Shown: one piece after another, positions 22,200 to 34,746 of the stretch
Numbering within the stretch: the first letter of the stretch is position 1
Layout: every line of letters begins with the position of its first letter
DNA from: Campanula takesimana
Lineage: Eukaryota > Streptophyta > Magnoliopsida > Asterales > Campanulaceae
DNA: 64,000 nt
Direction of reading: 5' to 3'
Assembly (NCBI GenBank): GCA_026119855.1
Contig: JAOWBW010000036.1
Span: 496,001-560,000 of the forward strand
Position numbers and translations under genes: made by a program
Notes under the pieces: generated by a model
Seen by the model: the letters and a program-made list of their open reading frames with translations, nothing else
Told to the model about the DNA's origin: nothing
Databases searched by the model: none

Positions 22200-23378
22200 G
22201 GGCCGAGATCATGCATGGAGCATCCCTCTTGAGGACCACCCAGTGTGTTTCCAACTATCCTTGTACATAATCCCTCCATGAATTGACGCTGGGTCACAAA
22301 TACTAATCCCTCACACTGCCAAACTAATAGCAGAGCTTTTCAGAAACAAGCTTATCTTTATCTTACTCATACTTCACTAACAACCTATTTATCATATCAT
22401 TTTAAGAATGTTGGCAGTAAGATGACCCTCTTTGCAGAACAAAGTGACACAACACAATCAATCCCGTTCGACCAAGTAAGGTCGGAAAAAAATCTTTCAT
22501 CTGTTTTGATCATTTGAGATAAAACAAATTCAATAACTTTTAAACATCAAACTGTAATTCCAGATAGTAAGATTGCATTCAACAATGTTGTTATATTTTT
22601 TACTTTTTTTAAAAAAAAACCTTGCACGATGAAACCCAACTTACCAAGTCAAATAGAACATGTTCAACGTTCAAACCCAACAAAATCATACTCTCTCTGT
22701 CCTAAAATGAATGTCTAAAAAATTTTGAAATTCTTTTTGGGACAAAGGTAGTAGTAAGCAATACTAACATTGTGCTACTGATCAACATAACGCACTTGCT
22801 TTAAGACTATGGCCATCAGTGAATTTTGCTATGGGTCGGATGGCTAGAAGACAAAAATGGAGAAAAAAAAAAGGAAAAAGAAATTGTGGGTTGCCCACAG
22901 TCAGCGAACAAGTCGGTCAGCCGACCCAAAGCCCAACCTAGTCGTCCTTAAACTTCAGCCACGTGGTGGAATTTTATTGGCCCAATATTTTGCTTTATAT
23001 GATAAAAATAAAAAATATTATAAATTGGTTTGGGTTGGGTTGGGTTGAATTAAGCTGGGTTGCTGGTGGGAGATGAAAAATGAAGAATTTGGGTTGGAGT
23101 TGTAAATTAAGTAGGTGGAGGAGAATGAAATAATATTTTATTGGTGGTAAATGTTTCAAGCTCTTTTAATCCACCACATAGCACATAAATTTACAAGAAA
23201 ATATAATTTATTTTTCATGCAACGCTCCAATATATAAATATCGCCCACCTAAATTATCAATAGGCTTGCAAAAAAGAAGAGAAGTACCAGCAGCTAAGAG
23301 TGAAGGCGCCGAGAACCCCAAAGACCAACGACCTTCAGATTTGGGGTAGTGGGCATATCAACTTGTAGCAATTCCCCT
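22200..23378. other. No recognisable gene up to the assembly gap
   Basis: The stretch holds AT-rich sequence and a Stowaway-like remnant at 22690-22755. A G-rich part (about 22860-23140) has the GGGTTGGGTTGGGTTG run at 23029-23046. No frame with family motifs was seen on either strand. The last 100 bases before the gap are unassigned. Confidence 0.5.
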
Positions 23379-23478
23379 NNNNNNNNNNNNNNNNNNNNNN
23401 NNNNNNNNNNNNNNNNNNNNNNNNNNNNNNNNNNNNNNNNNNNNNNNNNNNNNNNNNNNNNNNNNNNNNNNNNNNNNN
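23379..23478. other. Assembly gap (100 N)
   Basis: Exactly 100 N in a row, a usual placeholder for a gap of unknown size. It falls where the 5' LTR and the start of gag of the following copia element should be. Confidence 0.99.
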
Positions 23479-26400
23479 TGCCAAGGCTTCTGAGGCAAAA
23501 CCTGATTCACAAAAGGATGCAATCTGTTCCATTGTCAAGAAATTGGTCATTGGAAACGTAATTGCAAGGCTTTCTTGGAAGAGCAAAAGAAGAAGAAGAG
23601 CAGCAAGGCTGCGTCAACTTCAGGTATCTATATGATAGATATTCTCCTTTCTACCACTGATTCTTGGGTATTAGATACCGGATGTGGTTCTCACATTTGT
23701 CTCAATGTGCAGGATTAAAGAATAGAGACTGCTTAAAGGAGGTGAAGTAGATCTACGTGTGGGGAATGGAGCAAGAGTTGCTGCATTAGCCGTAGGGACT
23801 TATGAAGTCACTTTACCTCCGGATTAATTCTTGTTTTGAACAATTGTTATTATGTTCCGGATTTAAGCAGAAATATTATTTCAATTCTTGTTTGGATAAT
23901 GAAGGTTTTAAGTTTCTTATTGAAAATAAGAAATTTTCTATTTATTTAAATGATGTGCTTTATGGTATTGCTAATTCATTTAATGGCCTTTATATCTTGG
24001 ATGTCAGAATGAAATAATGTCTATCATGTAAATAAGAAATCTAAACCTAATGATGTAAATCATACTTATTTGTGGCATTGCCGTCTTGGTCATATTAATG
24101 AGAAGCGTATCTCAAAACTCCATGGGGACGGACTTTTGGGTTCATGTGACTTAGAGTCATATGATACTTGTGAGCGTGTCTTCTTGGAAAATGACTAAGA
24201 CCCTTTTACCAAGTTGGGTGAAAGGGCAAGCGACTTATTGGGTTGATACATTCCGATGTATGCGGACCTTAAGTAGCAATGCTAGGGGAGGATTCAATAC
24301 TTCATAACCTCACTGATGAATTATAGGTAGATTTGGGTATGTTTACCTAATGAAACATAAAAGTGAAGTATTCGAGATATTTAGAATATTTCAAAATGAA
24401 GTAGAAAAACAACTTGGCAAAAGTATAAAGTCACTTCGATCAGATCGAGGTGGAGAATACTTGAGTCAAGAATTTGATGATCATCTAAAGAATTGTGGAA
24501 TAGTTTCACAATTGACTCCACCCGGAACACCACAATGGAATGGTGTGTCCGAGAGGAGGAATCGGACTTTGTTAGACATGGTTCGATCAATGATGAGTCA
24601 AGTTGATCTTTCAATATCCTTTTGGGGTTACGCTCTAGAAACCGCGCTTTCACACTAAATCATGTTCCAACTAAATCGGTTCAAAAGACTCCATATGAGA
24701 TGTGGAGCGGAAAGAAGCCCTGTCTGTCTTTCATGAAGATTTGGGGTTGTGAAGTTTTTGTCAAAAGACTTGTCTCAGACAAACTTGCACACAAATCTAT
24801 AAATGTATTTCGTGGGATATCCTAAGGAAACTAGAGGATATTACTTTTACAACCGCGAGGAAAACAAAGTGTTTGTTGCCCGAACTGGTGTCTTTCTAGA
24901 GAAAGAGTTTCTCTCCAAAGAAATCAGTGGGAGTAAAATAAATCTTGAAGAAATTCGAGACCAGAAAATAACATTGAACCATAGTGGAACAAAGAACAAG
25001 AACCACAAGGAGTGTGGAACCTGTTCAAAATACACAAGCATCTCGCAGATCTAGTAGGTTACGATCCGAGCCCGAGAGATATGGATTTCTCGTAACGGAT
25101 AGTAATGAGGTAGAAATCATCATGAGAATGATGAACCGTCACCTACCAAGAGGCGATGTCTTCTCCTGATTCGGACAAGTGGCTTGGAGCCATGGAATCC
25201 GAATTGCAATCCATGCAAGACAATCAAGTTTGGAATTTGATTGATGCGCCCGAAGGTGTAAAAACCATAGGATGGAAATGGTCTTCAAGAAGAAGACTGA
25301 CATGGATGGGAAGGTGCATACTTACAAGCTAGGCTTGTAGCAAAGGGTTATAGGCAAGTTCATGGTATTGACTATGATGAGACCTTTTCACCCGTAGCAA
25401 TGATCAAATCTATAAGAATTTTGCTTGCCATTGCCGCATATCATGACTATGAAATATGGCAGATGGACGTCAAACCGCTTTCCTGAATGGAAAACTCCAA
25501 GAGGATGTGTATATGACACAACCAGAAGGTTTTGAACAAGATTCTAAGGTATGCAAATTGCAAAGATCCATCTATGGATTGAAGCAAGCTTCAAGGAGTT
25601 GGAATCTCCGTTTTGATGAATCGGTCAAGAGATTTGGTTTCATCAAGAACGAAGATGGGCTTGTGTATACAAGAAGATTTAGTGGGAGCTTAGTGCTATT
25701 CCTTATTTTATACGTGGATGACATATTGCTCATTGGAAACGACATTCCTACCTTCAGTCTGTGAAGACTTGGTTAGGAAAGTGCTTCGCAATGAAAGATA
25801 TGGGTGAAGCCGCATATATACTTGGCATTAAGATCTATAGAGATAGATCAAGGAGGCTACTTGGTTTAAGCCAAAGTACATACATTGACAAGGTCATTAG
25901 AAGATTCCGTATGGAAAATTCTAAGAGAGGCACCTGCCCGTGTTGCATGGAATTTCTCTAAGCAAGACTCAATGTCCTAAGACAAAAATATGAGCGTGAG
26001 AAAATGAATGATGTTCCATATGATTTGGCAATTGGGTCCATCATGTATGCCATGATTTGTACTAGGCCGGATGTGTCTTATGCTTTGAGCATGACAAGTA
26101 GATACCAATCCGACCCTGGCGAAAATCACTGGATAGCTGCAAAAGCGATTCTTAAGTACTTAAGAAGAACTAAAGACTTGTTTTTGGTCTATGGAGGAAT
26201 GGAAGATGATCTCGTTGTAAACGCTTACACGGATGCAAGCTTCCAAACCGACAAAGATGATAGCCGATCGCAATCGGGTTTTGTGTTTATGTTAAATGGT
26301 GGAGCTGTAAGCTGGAAGAGTTCCAAGAAAAGTACAACTGCTGATTCTACAACAGAAGCTGAGTATATTGCTGCATCGGATACTGCAAAGGAAGCTGTTT

Positions 26401-26640
26401 GGATTAAGAAGGTCATAACTGAACTTGAAGTGGTTCCTAGTATTGCTAATCAATAGACCTTATTGTGATAATAATGGTGCTATTGCTCAAGCAAAGGAAC
26501 CAAGAGCAATCAGAAATCCAAACACATACTTAGGCGTTTCATATCATTCGAGAGATCGTTGATAGGGAGACGTAAATATATGCAGAGTACCTACTGATGA
26601 CAATGTTGCGGACCGCTAACAAAGGGACTTCCACAAACTA
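23479..26640 (+). pseudogene. copia gag-pol polyprotein, degenerate
   Basis: Recognisable parts in order: a zinc-knuckle-like HCQEIGHWKRNC; protease WVLDTGCGSHI; a pre-integrase region LWHCRLGHIN; integrase with IKSLRSDRGGEYLS, the asparagine-containing PQWNGVSERRNRTL and its conserved E; reverse transcriptase with QTAFLNGKLQEDVYM, GLKQAS and the YVDDILLIG active site; and RNase H with AYTDASFQTDK and TTEAEYIAA. The frame changes several times (for example near 24300, 25300, 25760 and 25960) and has internal stops, so no full polyprotein can be made. Confidence 0.9.
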
Positions 26641-26710
26641 AACATGATGGTCATGTTAGGTCCATGGGTATTAAATACATGGGAGATTGGGCCTAGGGCA
26701 AGTGGGAGAT

Positions 26711-28199
26711 TGTTGGTAGTGGTGCCCTAGGCACGTTTAATAAACGTTGTAATTGTTATCATTTATTTCATATCAATAAAGAGATGTTTTGATTATTATT
26801 ATTGTTCATGTTTACTTATAATAATCTCCGTCCCTAGTACTTGTTAAGCACTAGTATAAAGGCTAAATGATCATGCGATGATCATGTTAGATTTATGGGT
26901 ACTTGTTTGGAACAAGGTACTGGACATGACCCGCTGTATGAGATTTTATGTCATGGTCCATGTCAAACATATATCTCATATTAGTTATGTCATTGAATCC
27001 TTAGACATGAAGTTATTGTAGTCTTCCACTTGATGAACATTATGTTTGACATATTCAAACGCTACCTTTAACCGGGAAGTTATAAAGGGTATGATTGGCA
27101 TGATCGGATTCCCGTTGGAAAGAATAATAAGCTAAATGGATTTGTCCCTCCACTGAGAGATGTCAAGCTTGGGCCCCTCGAAGGAATGATGTTGATGAAA
27201 TGTTCGGCCGGACTCAAATGGATTGATTGGATCAATGGCATTTGGATTATCAACATATTCGGAATCGAGAAAGTATTGAACAAAACAAGTTGACTGTTTG
27301 ACCATGACTTGTGTTCAATGACGTCGAGGACAAAGGGATTATGACATATTCTAAAGGAATGCGAACTTGTATCTAGTTATACTATTTGGGTAGATATGAC
27401 GGTTTGCTAGAACCTAATCATATCTTATGGTTTCATGTTTGAACCCATTGCCAACTTAGTATAATCCTAGAGGGTCACACACAATAGAACGAATCTTTAA
27501 AAAGGACTACATTGGAATTTTGGAAATTCTGGACATTCTGGGGAAGTGGACGACCGCACATAATGGACTGGGCGGCCGCACAATTATCTCAGTTTGTACC
27601 AGTTTTGCTTCAGATAGTTGTGCGACCGCACAGTGCATTCTGGGCGGACGCACAGTACTGTCGGGGGCAGATTCCTAATTTGATTAGGAAACGAATTTTG
27701 GACGGATTTTGACACAAGTTTCCTATTTGGAATAGGTCATACTTGTGTATAAAAGACCAAATTCGGCCAGCACTCTAAGCTAATGATTCTGTGAGTCTCA
27801 AAGAGTTTGAGAGAGGGTTATTTTGTTCTAAGACATTCTTGGTTGAAGAACAAATAATACACAAAATAAATTCCATATAGTTCTTTTGATTGTGAAAAAG
27901 TGTTTCACAATTTGGTCTAGCAACCAAGATCAAAGAAGCTCCTTTGATATTCGTTCGAAGTGTGGATACCGCTAGAGGGTGAAAATCATCATCTTCAAAG
28001 TTCCTGTTCAAGCTTTGTGATCGTGATCAAGTCTTCAAACCTCCACCAAAGACCAAGAGAATTTGATAGCCATCAAGGGTTAGTTTATTCCTTTATTCTT
28101 ATGTTGTATTTGATTTAATCATATGAACGGATCCATGGCTTTGGGTTTCAAAATTTTAAATGCTAAATTCCGCTGCGCATGTGTCTACGAAACCCAACA
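26711..28199 (+). repeat. 3' LTR of the copia element at 23479-28199 (1489 bp)
   Basis: It begins TGTTGGTAGTGG right after the polypurine tract and ends AAACCCAACA, the expected TGTTG...CAACA termini. A TATA box (TATAAAA, 27748-27754) marks the likely U3/R border. The following sequence at 28200 belongs to another element. Confidence 0.85.
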
Positions 28200-30621
28200 G
28201 TACACTGGGTAACACGAGTCTCCTCATTTTTAAGGCAGTCTCCACAAACCATTTTGTTATTAAGATTCTGTTTAGGGACTCCTTTGACAGCCTCAAACTT
28301 GAAAATGTTCTTCAAGTTTCGATAATTGGCATGTCCAAACTTTTGATGCCACAATGTAGTGACATCTATTTTTGCCAAATGGCACACCTGTTTGTCTTCA
28401 ACAAGATAACAATTGTCACTTGATCTAATTCCTGTCATCACACAATTGTTAGTATAATCAAAGACTTCACAAGTATTTTTGTTGAATTTTACCTTTAAAT
28501 TGTCATCACAAAGTTGGCTAATACTAATTAAATTAGCAACAAGACCATCTACATGTAAGACATTTTTTAAGGCAGGAAAACCAGTCACATTTAGTATCCC
28601 TTTTCCTATTATATTGCTTTTACTTCCACCACCATAAGTTACACTACCTCCTTGAAAAGATTCATAGTCTTTCAAAAACCACTTTGTTCCCGTCATGTGA
28701 TGTGAACATCCACTATCAAAGTACCATGTTCCTTCAATATTTGTTTTTAAGGAAGTGTAAACAACATCGCATCTCAATTTAGACTTAGGTTTCCATGTCT
28801 TCTTTTTTGTGTTTTTGACCTTCTGACAGAATGTGTTATCTGGAGTGCTGGGTAACACTTCAGGTAACACAGAATAACTGGACTATTTCTTTGAAAGAGT
28901 ATTACACTTATTTTTAAAATGTCCAGAGGTGTGACAGTATTGAGACACTTTTCTTTGTCAGAAGAGTCATTAGAGAAAGAATTTTGATCAAAAGCACGTT
29001 CTTTCACAAAACATATTTCATGTTCATCACAACTCAAAGAAGAAATAATTTTATCTAATGATTCTCGGAAACCAATACCTGCTTTGAGAGGCTTACTCAA
29101 ATTGAGAATCTCATCCAATTTGGATGATCCGGTGTGATTTTCTTCAAGGTGGTTTCGGCTAAAGTCAATTTGGCCTTGACTTTCTCTAGCTCGGCATCCC
29201 TCTTGGATGCTTGAACTTCCAAGCGAGTCAAGTAGGCCTTGAGTCCATCATTCATCTTGGTTAAAGTTTTAACCATTTTGTTCTCTTTCTTCCATTCCTT
29301 GAGCAACTCCTCATAAAGGTTCTTTAACCCAGCAATGAGCTCATCTTTGCTCAGCTCATCCTCTTGCGAACTTCCTGCATCAAGGTTAATGGAAACCATG
29401 AAACAAACATCATTATGTGAACTGAAATTGTTATACCTGCCAGGTGTTATCTCAGATGTTATCTCAGTGGACATAACATCTCTGGTAACATGTTCAGACT
29501 GCGAGTCACTGAGTGTGACAAACATGTTTGTTTGTTCTGGTTCCTCCTCCTGGACTGGTCCCTCATCTTCATTGTCACTTAGGGAGACCCATAGGTTCTT
29601 TCCCTTTTTCCTTAGTGTGTTGGCACACTCGTTTGCATAGTGACCCCATCCCGAACAAGCATGACATTGAATTGAATCAATGTATTTGGGATCAGATCTT
29701 GATTGATCTGAGGATGCCCTACGCATTGGAGCTGACTTTTGAGTAGATGGGAACGTCCTTCTTGGCATCAAATCATACACCTTGGTTTGTTGCTCCTTTG
29801 CTTTTACCTGCATCTTTTCATTGTTAAACTTTTTAACCATAGCGTTATATTTTCTAGCAAGTAAAGCCACACTGGCATTTTCATCCAATTCTTCAAAAAT
29901 TTCATCTTCATCTTTTGAAAAATCTGAGGATTGCACTTTTAAAGCAATATTTTTTTCCTTTAGAAGCTTCACTTTGTTCAAAAAGATTTGACTCAAAATT
30001 TTTCAAAATACTCATTAAAGAATTGATGTACATAGTAGAAAGATTGTGAGCTTCTTCAATAGATGGAACTTTCATATTGAATCTCTCAGGAAGGGTTCGA
30101 ATAGCTTTTGAAACAAGTTGTTTGTTGGTAAAAGGTTCACCCAAAAGTTGACACTCATTTGCAATATCAAACAATTTTTCAAAATAAGATGAAATAGTTT
30201 CATTATCACTCATCCTCAATCTTTCAAATTTACCAGTGAGAGTTCTAAGCTTATTTTCACGCACACTAGTATCACCTTCACAAAACCTTTGTAAAGTTTC
30301 CTATGCTTCTTGAGTAGTGGAACTATTTTGAATAAGTTTGAAAATATGCATATCAACCCACTCAAAAATAGCATTAAGTGCTTTTTCATTGAAATTCGCT
30401 AGATTAATCTCTTCATTAGTCCACTCAGATTCAGGTTTGACTTGTACGTCACCATCTTCATCTGGAGGTAACATAGGAAGAGAGTAACCATTTGTTATAG
30501 ATCGCCAAGCCCGAAGATCAATTGATTTGATATGCGAGCGTAGGCGGATCTTCCAATAAGCATAATCGCCATCTAAAACAGGAAGACGTTTCTGATTGGG
30601 ATTAGCAGGATCATAAGCCAT
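28200..30621 (-). pseudogene. copia gag and protease (minus strand), broken
   Basis: The start MAYDPANPNQKRLPVLDG is followed by a UBN2-type gag (YWKIRLRSHI, TLTGKFERLRMSDNETISSY, LVSKAIRTLPERF), a coiled coil, a zinc knuckle CHACSGWGHYANEC, the protease motif WYFDSGCSHHMTG and a pre-integrase region LWHQKFGHANYRNL, ending near VCGDCLKNE. A stop follows TTQEA at about 30301, and there are further frame changes near 29990, 29100 and 28780. The gag type suggests the SIRE/Maximus lineage, which is an inference. Confidence 0.85.
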
Positions 30622-30654
30622 GACAAACTGGAACGAACCACTTAGTATACCAAT

Positions 30655-31634
30655 TGAAAATGTTTGTCAAAGGCTTACTGAGAACAGATGTTACCTCAAG
30701 TGTTAGGTAACACCCCAGGTAACACACGCTGACGGACAGAATACACACACCCGAAAATATAAGAGTTTTGCAGCGGAAAAATAAATAGCACAAGAGATAT
30801 ATTTTTCTCAAGTTATATAAATATAACTTGAGATGCCTAAATGGCGAAAACTTTATAATCAATACCAATTACAAAGTCAAAAGGTTCCCTATAGCTAGTA
30901 TGATATACGCTCTATGGAACCAAAATAAAAACAAAGTACAATGATCCTAACCTAGCCAAAATACACTCAAACCCGAAGTATTTGAGTGTGGAAAAGAGTG
31001 TATGGGAGGAAGGATACAAAGGAGCCAAGAAGTACTTTGTTCTTGTGCTATGGATGTGTGTAAATTTTGGCTTAGTTACAAAGTGTCCATCCTAGCACTA
31101 TTTATAGCCATCAAAGACTTGAGGGCTACTCAAATAAACAGCCTTGGGCTGTTGTTGGCGAGTGGGGAGGGTGGAGATCATGTTCCGAGCTAACTCTCCA
31201 CAAATCAAGCAAGACTTGGTCCACTTTCCACTTTTATCTCAACCGAATCCTTTGTGCCCAAGTCTAAGCTTAGCCCACTTGTACTCCATGCTTCTCCATG
31301 CTTGTATTCTCTTCTTTGATCAGCAACAAATCCTTGGAATAAGTCTTCCCACGTTTTTATCATTTACCCACATGTTAAAGATGTTGAAAGTTATCCATAA
31401 ATCACCATTTATGAATAACTCTTCTTTAATCCATTCTCCATGTATTTAGCTTTAATTTCCACCTTAATATAACCTGAAATATGAACCAAAAATACAGCCA
31501 TCTAGACAATAATATTAGGACATTAGTATAAAAATTATTATGGAAAGAAATGTAAAACTATAACACATATTTCGCCGGGTAGCACATGAATGCCAGCGAT
31601 AACATCTGAGGTAACACCTCTGTTTACACTAACA
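30655..31634 (-). repeat. Probable 5' LTR of the minus-strand copia element (~980 bp)
   Basis: On the minus strand it begins TGTTAGTGTAAACAG (31634) and ends ...AACATTTTCA (30655), next to a weak primer-binding-like TTGGTATACTAAG. A CTATAAATAG box on the minus strand lies at about 31098-31107. The word GGTAACAC recurs near both LTR ends. No second LTR copy is in the window, so the borders are inferred. Confidence 0.55.
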
Positions 31635-31961
31635 AAGCTCTTTATTATGTTACCTAAACTGCCCCATTTTTTCAGCTTGTTTTAAAAAAAGGGCATAATG
31701 TGTGTTTAAGCAGTTTTTTTTTAAAAGAAAGGTTAGTTTAGGAAGACGACCAAGTATTACGTACCAAAATGAAAAGAACGAAATTTATTCAGGGACGAAG
31801 GGAGTATTAGTTTACACTTCTCTTATCTTAAAATAAATGTCTAAAATAGTTTTGATCAATTGCAATTTCAGACATTCATTTTGAGACAGAAGTAGTACAT
31901 AATAATATGAGCGTGGTGGATAAACTGCAGCCTATTATTACCTCATCGACATAGCTATTAT

Positions 31962-32135
31962 CAAGGTTCTAAAAAACGCTAGGCAGTCGCTAGGCGCCGC
32001 AGCAGCGCCTAGCGCTTAGGCGGGGCCAAGAATTCAGAATATTTATAATATCTTAGGCGGGACTTAGGTGTTTCATGAGCGCTTAGCGCCAAGGCGGGGC
32101 CTAAGCGGCCTAGACGGACGTCTTTTAGAACACTG
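31962..32135. mobile_element. hAT-type MITE (174 bp)
   Basis: The ends CAAGGTTCTAAAAAACG and the inverted CAGTGTTCTAAAAGACG form TIRs. A perfect 8-bp duplication, GCTATTAT, flanks the element (31954-31961 and 32136-32143). The interior is GC-rich, with repeated CTAGGCG/CGCCTAG words able to form a strong hairpin. Confidence 0.92.
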
Positions 32136-32608
32136 GCTATTATTACGCCCCGTTAACTTGCCAAGGTAGTTGCTTTAAGCGAGGCTATGTTGATCCGGCA
32201 TTTACATCTTAACCTATGCATACTTTTTTAGGACTAATTTGAACATAATCTATGAAAACTTGATATACATTATTGACCAGCGATATGAAAACCAAGTTTT
32301 TATAATACTACTTTTGTGAGTTTTGTCTTTAAATGAGTGTTCAAATTTCATTTTAAGGGATATAACTTTTTTGTACAATTTGGTGGCAAAATTCATATAT
32401 AATATTGTAATACTCTTTACAAATATTTAGAGACAAAGTTATAATCAAAATGGACATTTATTTTGGGCCAAAATTTCCTGAAACGAACACTTTTAGGGAT
32501 TTAGGGACAGAGGGAGTAGTTGGTTATTTAAGATGATATCAAACTTATGCTCTTTAAGGTAAGACTTTGTCTGTCTTAGCTCAAAAACCGAAAGACTCTT
32601 GATTAGTA

Positions 32609-32846
32609 CTCCATCTGGTCCAAAATAACTGTAATTTTTGGTCAAGCAAATGTAAATTTGACCGATAAATTTAAAACAAAAATAATGATCCTAACAAAAA
32701 TCCAAAAATTGTTATTAAAAGTATTATTAATTATAATACACTGAAAAATTTTAAATTTTTATTAGCATCATTATTGTTTATTTAAATTATTGGTCATAGT
32801 TACATCTAATTGACTAAAATCGACAGTTATTTTGGACCAGATAGAG
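32609..32846. mobile_element. Stowaway-type MITE (238 bp)
   Basis: CTCCATCTGGTCCAAAATAA and TTATTTTGGACCAGATAGAG are inverted repeats, with TA on each side (32607-32608 and 32847-32848). The end sequence is related to that of the element at 14851-15115. Confidence 0.88.
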
Positions 32847-32889
32847 TACTATATATAACACTGTTCATAAATAGTGAATTTCATTTACT

Positions 32890-33827
32890 CCCTCTGTCTT
32901 GAATACATGTCATGTTAAATTTTTCCACATATTAAAAATGCAATTAATGCATGTGAAAAAGTCGTATATTCCTCTAAATTAATCCAATTACCTAAGCAAA
33001 AAATAGTTAACTATCAATAGTTTATTTTAGGATAGTTATTTTTATTTGATTTACTTGACTGACCTATTAATATTTATCTTTGGTAGTTATAGTTTATAAT
33101 TTTAGTAAGGTTGGACTCTTGTTGATCAAGCAATGGAGAAGCTATATAAACAAGGAGAGGCCAACCATAATATGGACAGATTCCAGCGATTAAGAGAGAA
33201 AATCATATTCTTCAAAGAGTCCATTTGTTACTTGAAGTCTTTTGTTCTCAAAGAGTTTTGATCTTCAAGTTGTTTTGATTTTTTATTGTTCTAGATCCGT
33301 GAAGAACACTTGTTTGCAATCCATCATTTATTCTTTTCTGGCTTGTGCAGATTTTGGGATTGGATTCATAAGTTCTAGATCTAGAGTTTTAGTCTTTAGT
33401 ATTTTGCAATTGTTCTTGAGTCAAGAACATATTGTATTTTATTTTATTTCATTGTAATCATTTGTTAACTTGTATTCTGCAAGTATTTTGTTAATGAAAG
33501 TTTTCCAGCAAGCATAGTCTTGCTGAAGTGTTTAATTCATGTTTTAATCATTCCGCTGCGTTTTTCTGCGTTTATACTTGATTCTGTCCGTTGACAGTTG
33601 TCGTGTCAGTTGTGTTGTCACTTGTGTGATCATCCTTGATCACAAGTGTCCTGACAAGTGGTCGTTCCCATAAAACAGTCCTAGCTACAAACCTTTCAGG
33701 TCTAAAAAATATCTTTAAAAATAGTAAAACAACAAGTATTTTGAGACAAAAATTAAACCCTTAAACGACATGTAATGTGAGACATATATATTTGAAATGA
33801 GACGGAGTTTGAAATGAGACGGAGGGA
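32890..33827. mobile_element. Stowaway-like ends around an LTR-like insertion
   Basis: A terminus CTCCCTCTGTCTTGAATACA near 32890 has its counterpart ending GAGACGGAGGGAGTA at about 33827. The sequence between (about 33100-33690) looks like a copia LTR: a TATATAAAC box at about 33143, a T-rich leader, then ATTCCGCTGCGTTTTTCTGC, which is typical just upstream of copia LTR ends. Exact LTR borders were not found. It could be a solo LTR inside a MITE. Confidence 0.4.
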
Positions 33828-34163
33828 GTAACTACTAATTTGGTTGTGCACTTTCATTCCAACGGGCGCAAAAGAGTCGAAAAATAAAAATAAGGCAAAA
33901 ACTTTTTTTTTTTTACTGTCGCTAAACTTTAACCTTTCTCAAAATAGTCTCACTGAAATCTATTAACTTTCAAATTCTTCTCACTCAACTATTACTATTT
34001 TCTAAATGTGCTCACTCCGTTAACAAATTTGCAAAAATCTAGCAAAATTTTGCCATGGGACTTAATGTGACTAATGTTTGTTAAGTTTTCAACAGATATG
34101 TTAACGTTGTCGACATATATACTCAAGACTACAAATTAATTATTATAAAATGTCATTGGCTCA

Positions 34164-34464
34164 TGTAGGAAATCATGAATGAGATCAACGATATCTCATA
34201 GGAGGATATGGAGGATTTGATAATATCTCCCCATATCTCCAAGATATTTGGTTGATCATATTTTGATTAGGTATATCTCCTTCCTAGTTTAAATTATATT
34301 GTTTCCTAGATAAAATAGGTTTCCTTATTCTTAGTTATTAAAAGTAGTATAAATAGGGTTTACTTGTAATCAGTTTATAAGAGTAAAGAACAAGAAAAGT
34401 TTATTTCATAAATAAAAGATGAAGTTTCTCTTCTTGTTCATCCTTCTCTACGCCAAATTCATCA
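34164..34464 (+). repeat. 5' LTR of the TRIM-like element
   Basis: Starts TGTAGG and ends TTCATCA, directly followed by the primer-binding site at 34465. It has a TATAAATAGGG box at about 34349. The same 301-bp sequence, with few differences, is at 35422-35722. Confidence 0.92.
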
Positions 34465-34477
34465 TGGCATCAGAGCT

Positions 34478-34746
34478 TCATAGGAGGATATGGAGGATTT
34501 GATAATATCTCCCCATATCTCCAAGATATTTGGTTGATCATATTTTGATTAGGTATATCTCCTTCCTAGTTTAAATTATATTGTTTCCTAGATAAAATAG
34601 GTTTCCTTATTCTTAGGTATTACAAGTAGTATAAATAGGGTTTACTTGTAATCAGTTTATAAGAGTAAAGAACAAGAAAAGTTTATTTCATAAATAAAAG
34701 ATGAAGTTTCTCTTCTTGTTCATCCTTCTCTACGCCAAATTCATCA
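34478..34746 (+). repeat. Extra, 5'-truncated LTR copy in the TRIM-like element
   Basis: Identical in order to the 5' LTR but starting inside it at TCATAGGAGG. It is followed by a second primer-binding site (34747). The junction GCTTCATAGGAGG shares the short word TCATAGGAGG with the LTR interior, which suggests template switching or slippage. Confidence 0.9.

Larger units (their letters stand above)
23479..28199 (+). mobile_element. Ty1/copia LTR retrotransposon, 5' part lost in the gap
   Basis: The order is zinc-knuckle remnant, protease, integrase, reverse transcriptase, RNase H, polypurine tract (AGTGGGAGAT, 26701-26710) and 3' LTR. Integrase before reverse transcriptase is the Ty1/copia order. 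No 5' LTR or primer-binding site is seen, because the gap precedes the gag remnant. The right end abuts the interrupted gag of the minus-strand copia element at 28200, so it probably inserted into that element. Confidence 0.9.
28200..31634 (-). mobile_element. Ty1/copia element, minus strand, truncated after gag/protease
   Basis: Read on the minus strand: LTR (31634-30655), a start codon for gag shortly after it, a zinc knuckle, protease and a GAG-pre-integrase domain. The element then stops abruptly at 28200, where the plus-strand copia 3' LTR begins. The rest of pol should lie to the left of the plus-strand element, in or beyond the gap, but was not seen. Confidence 0.8.
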
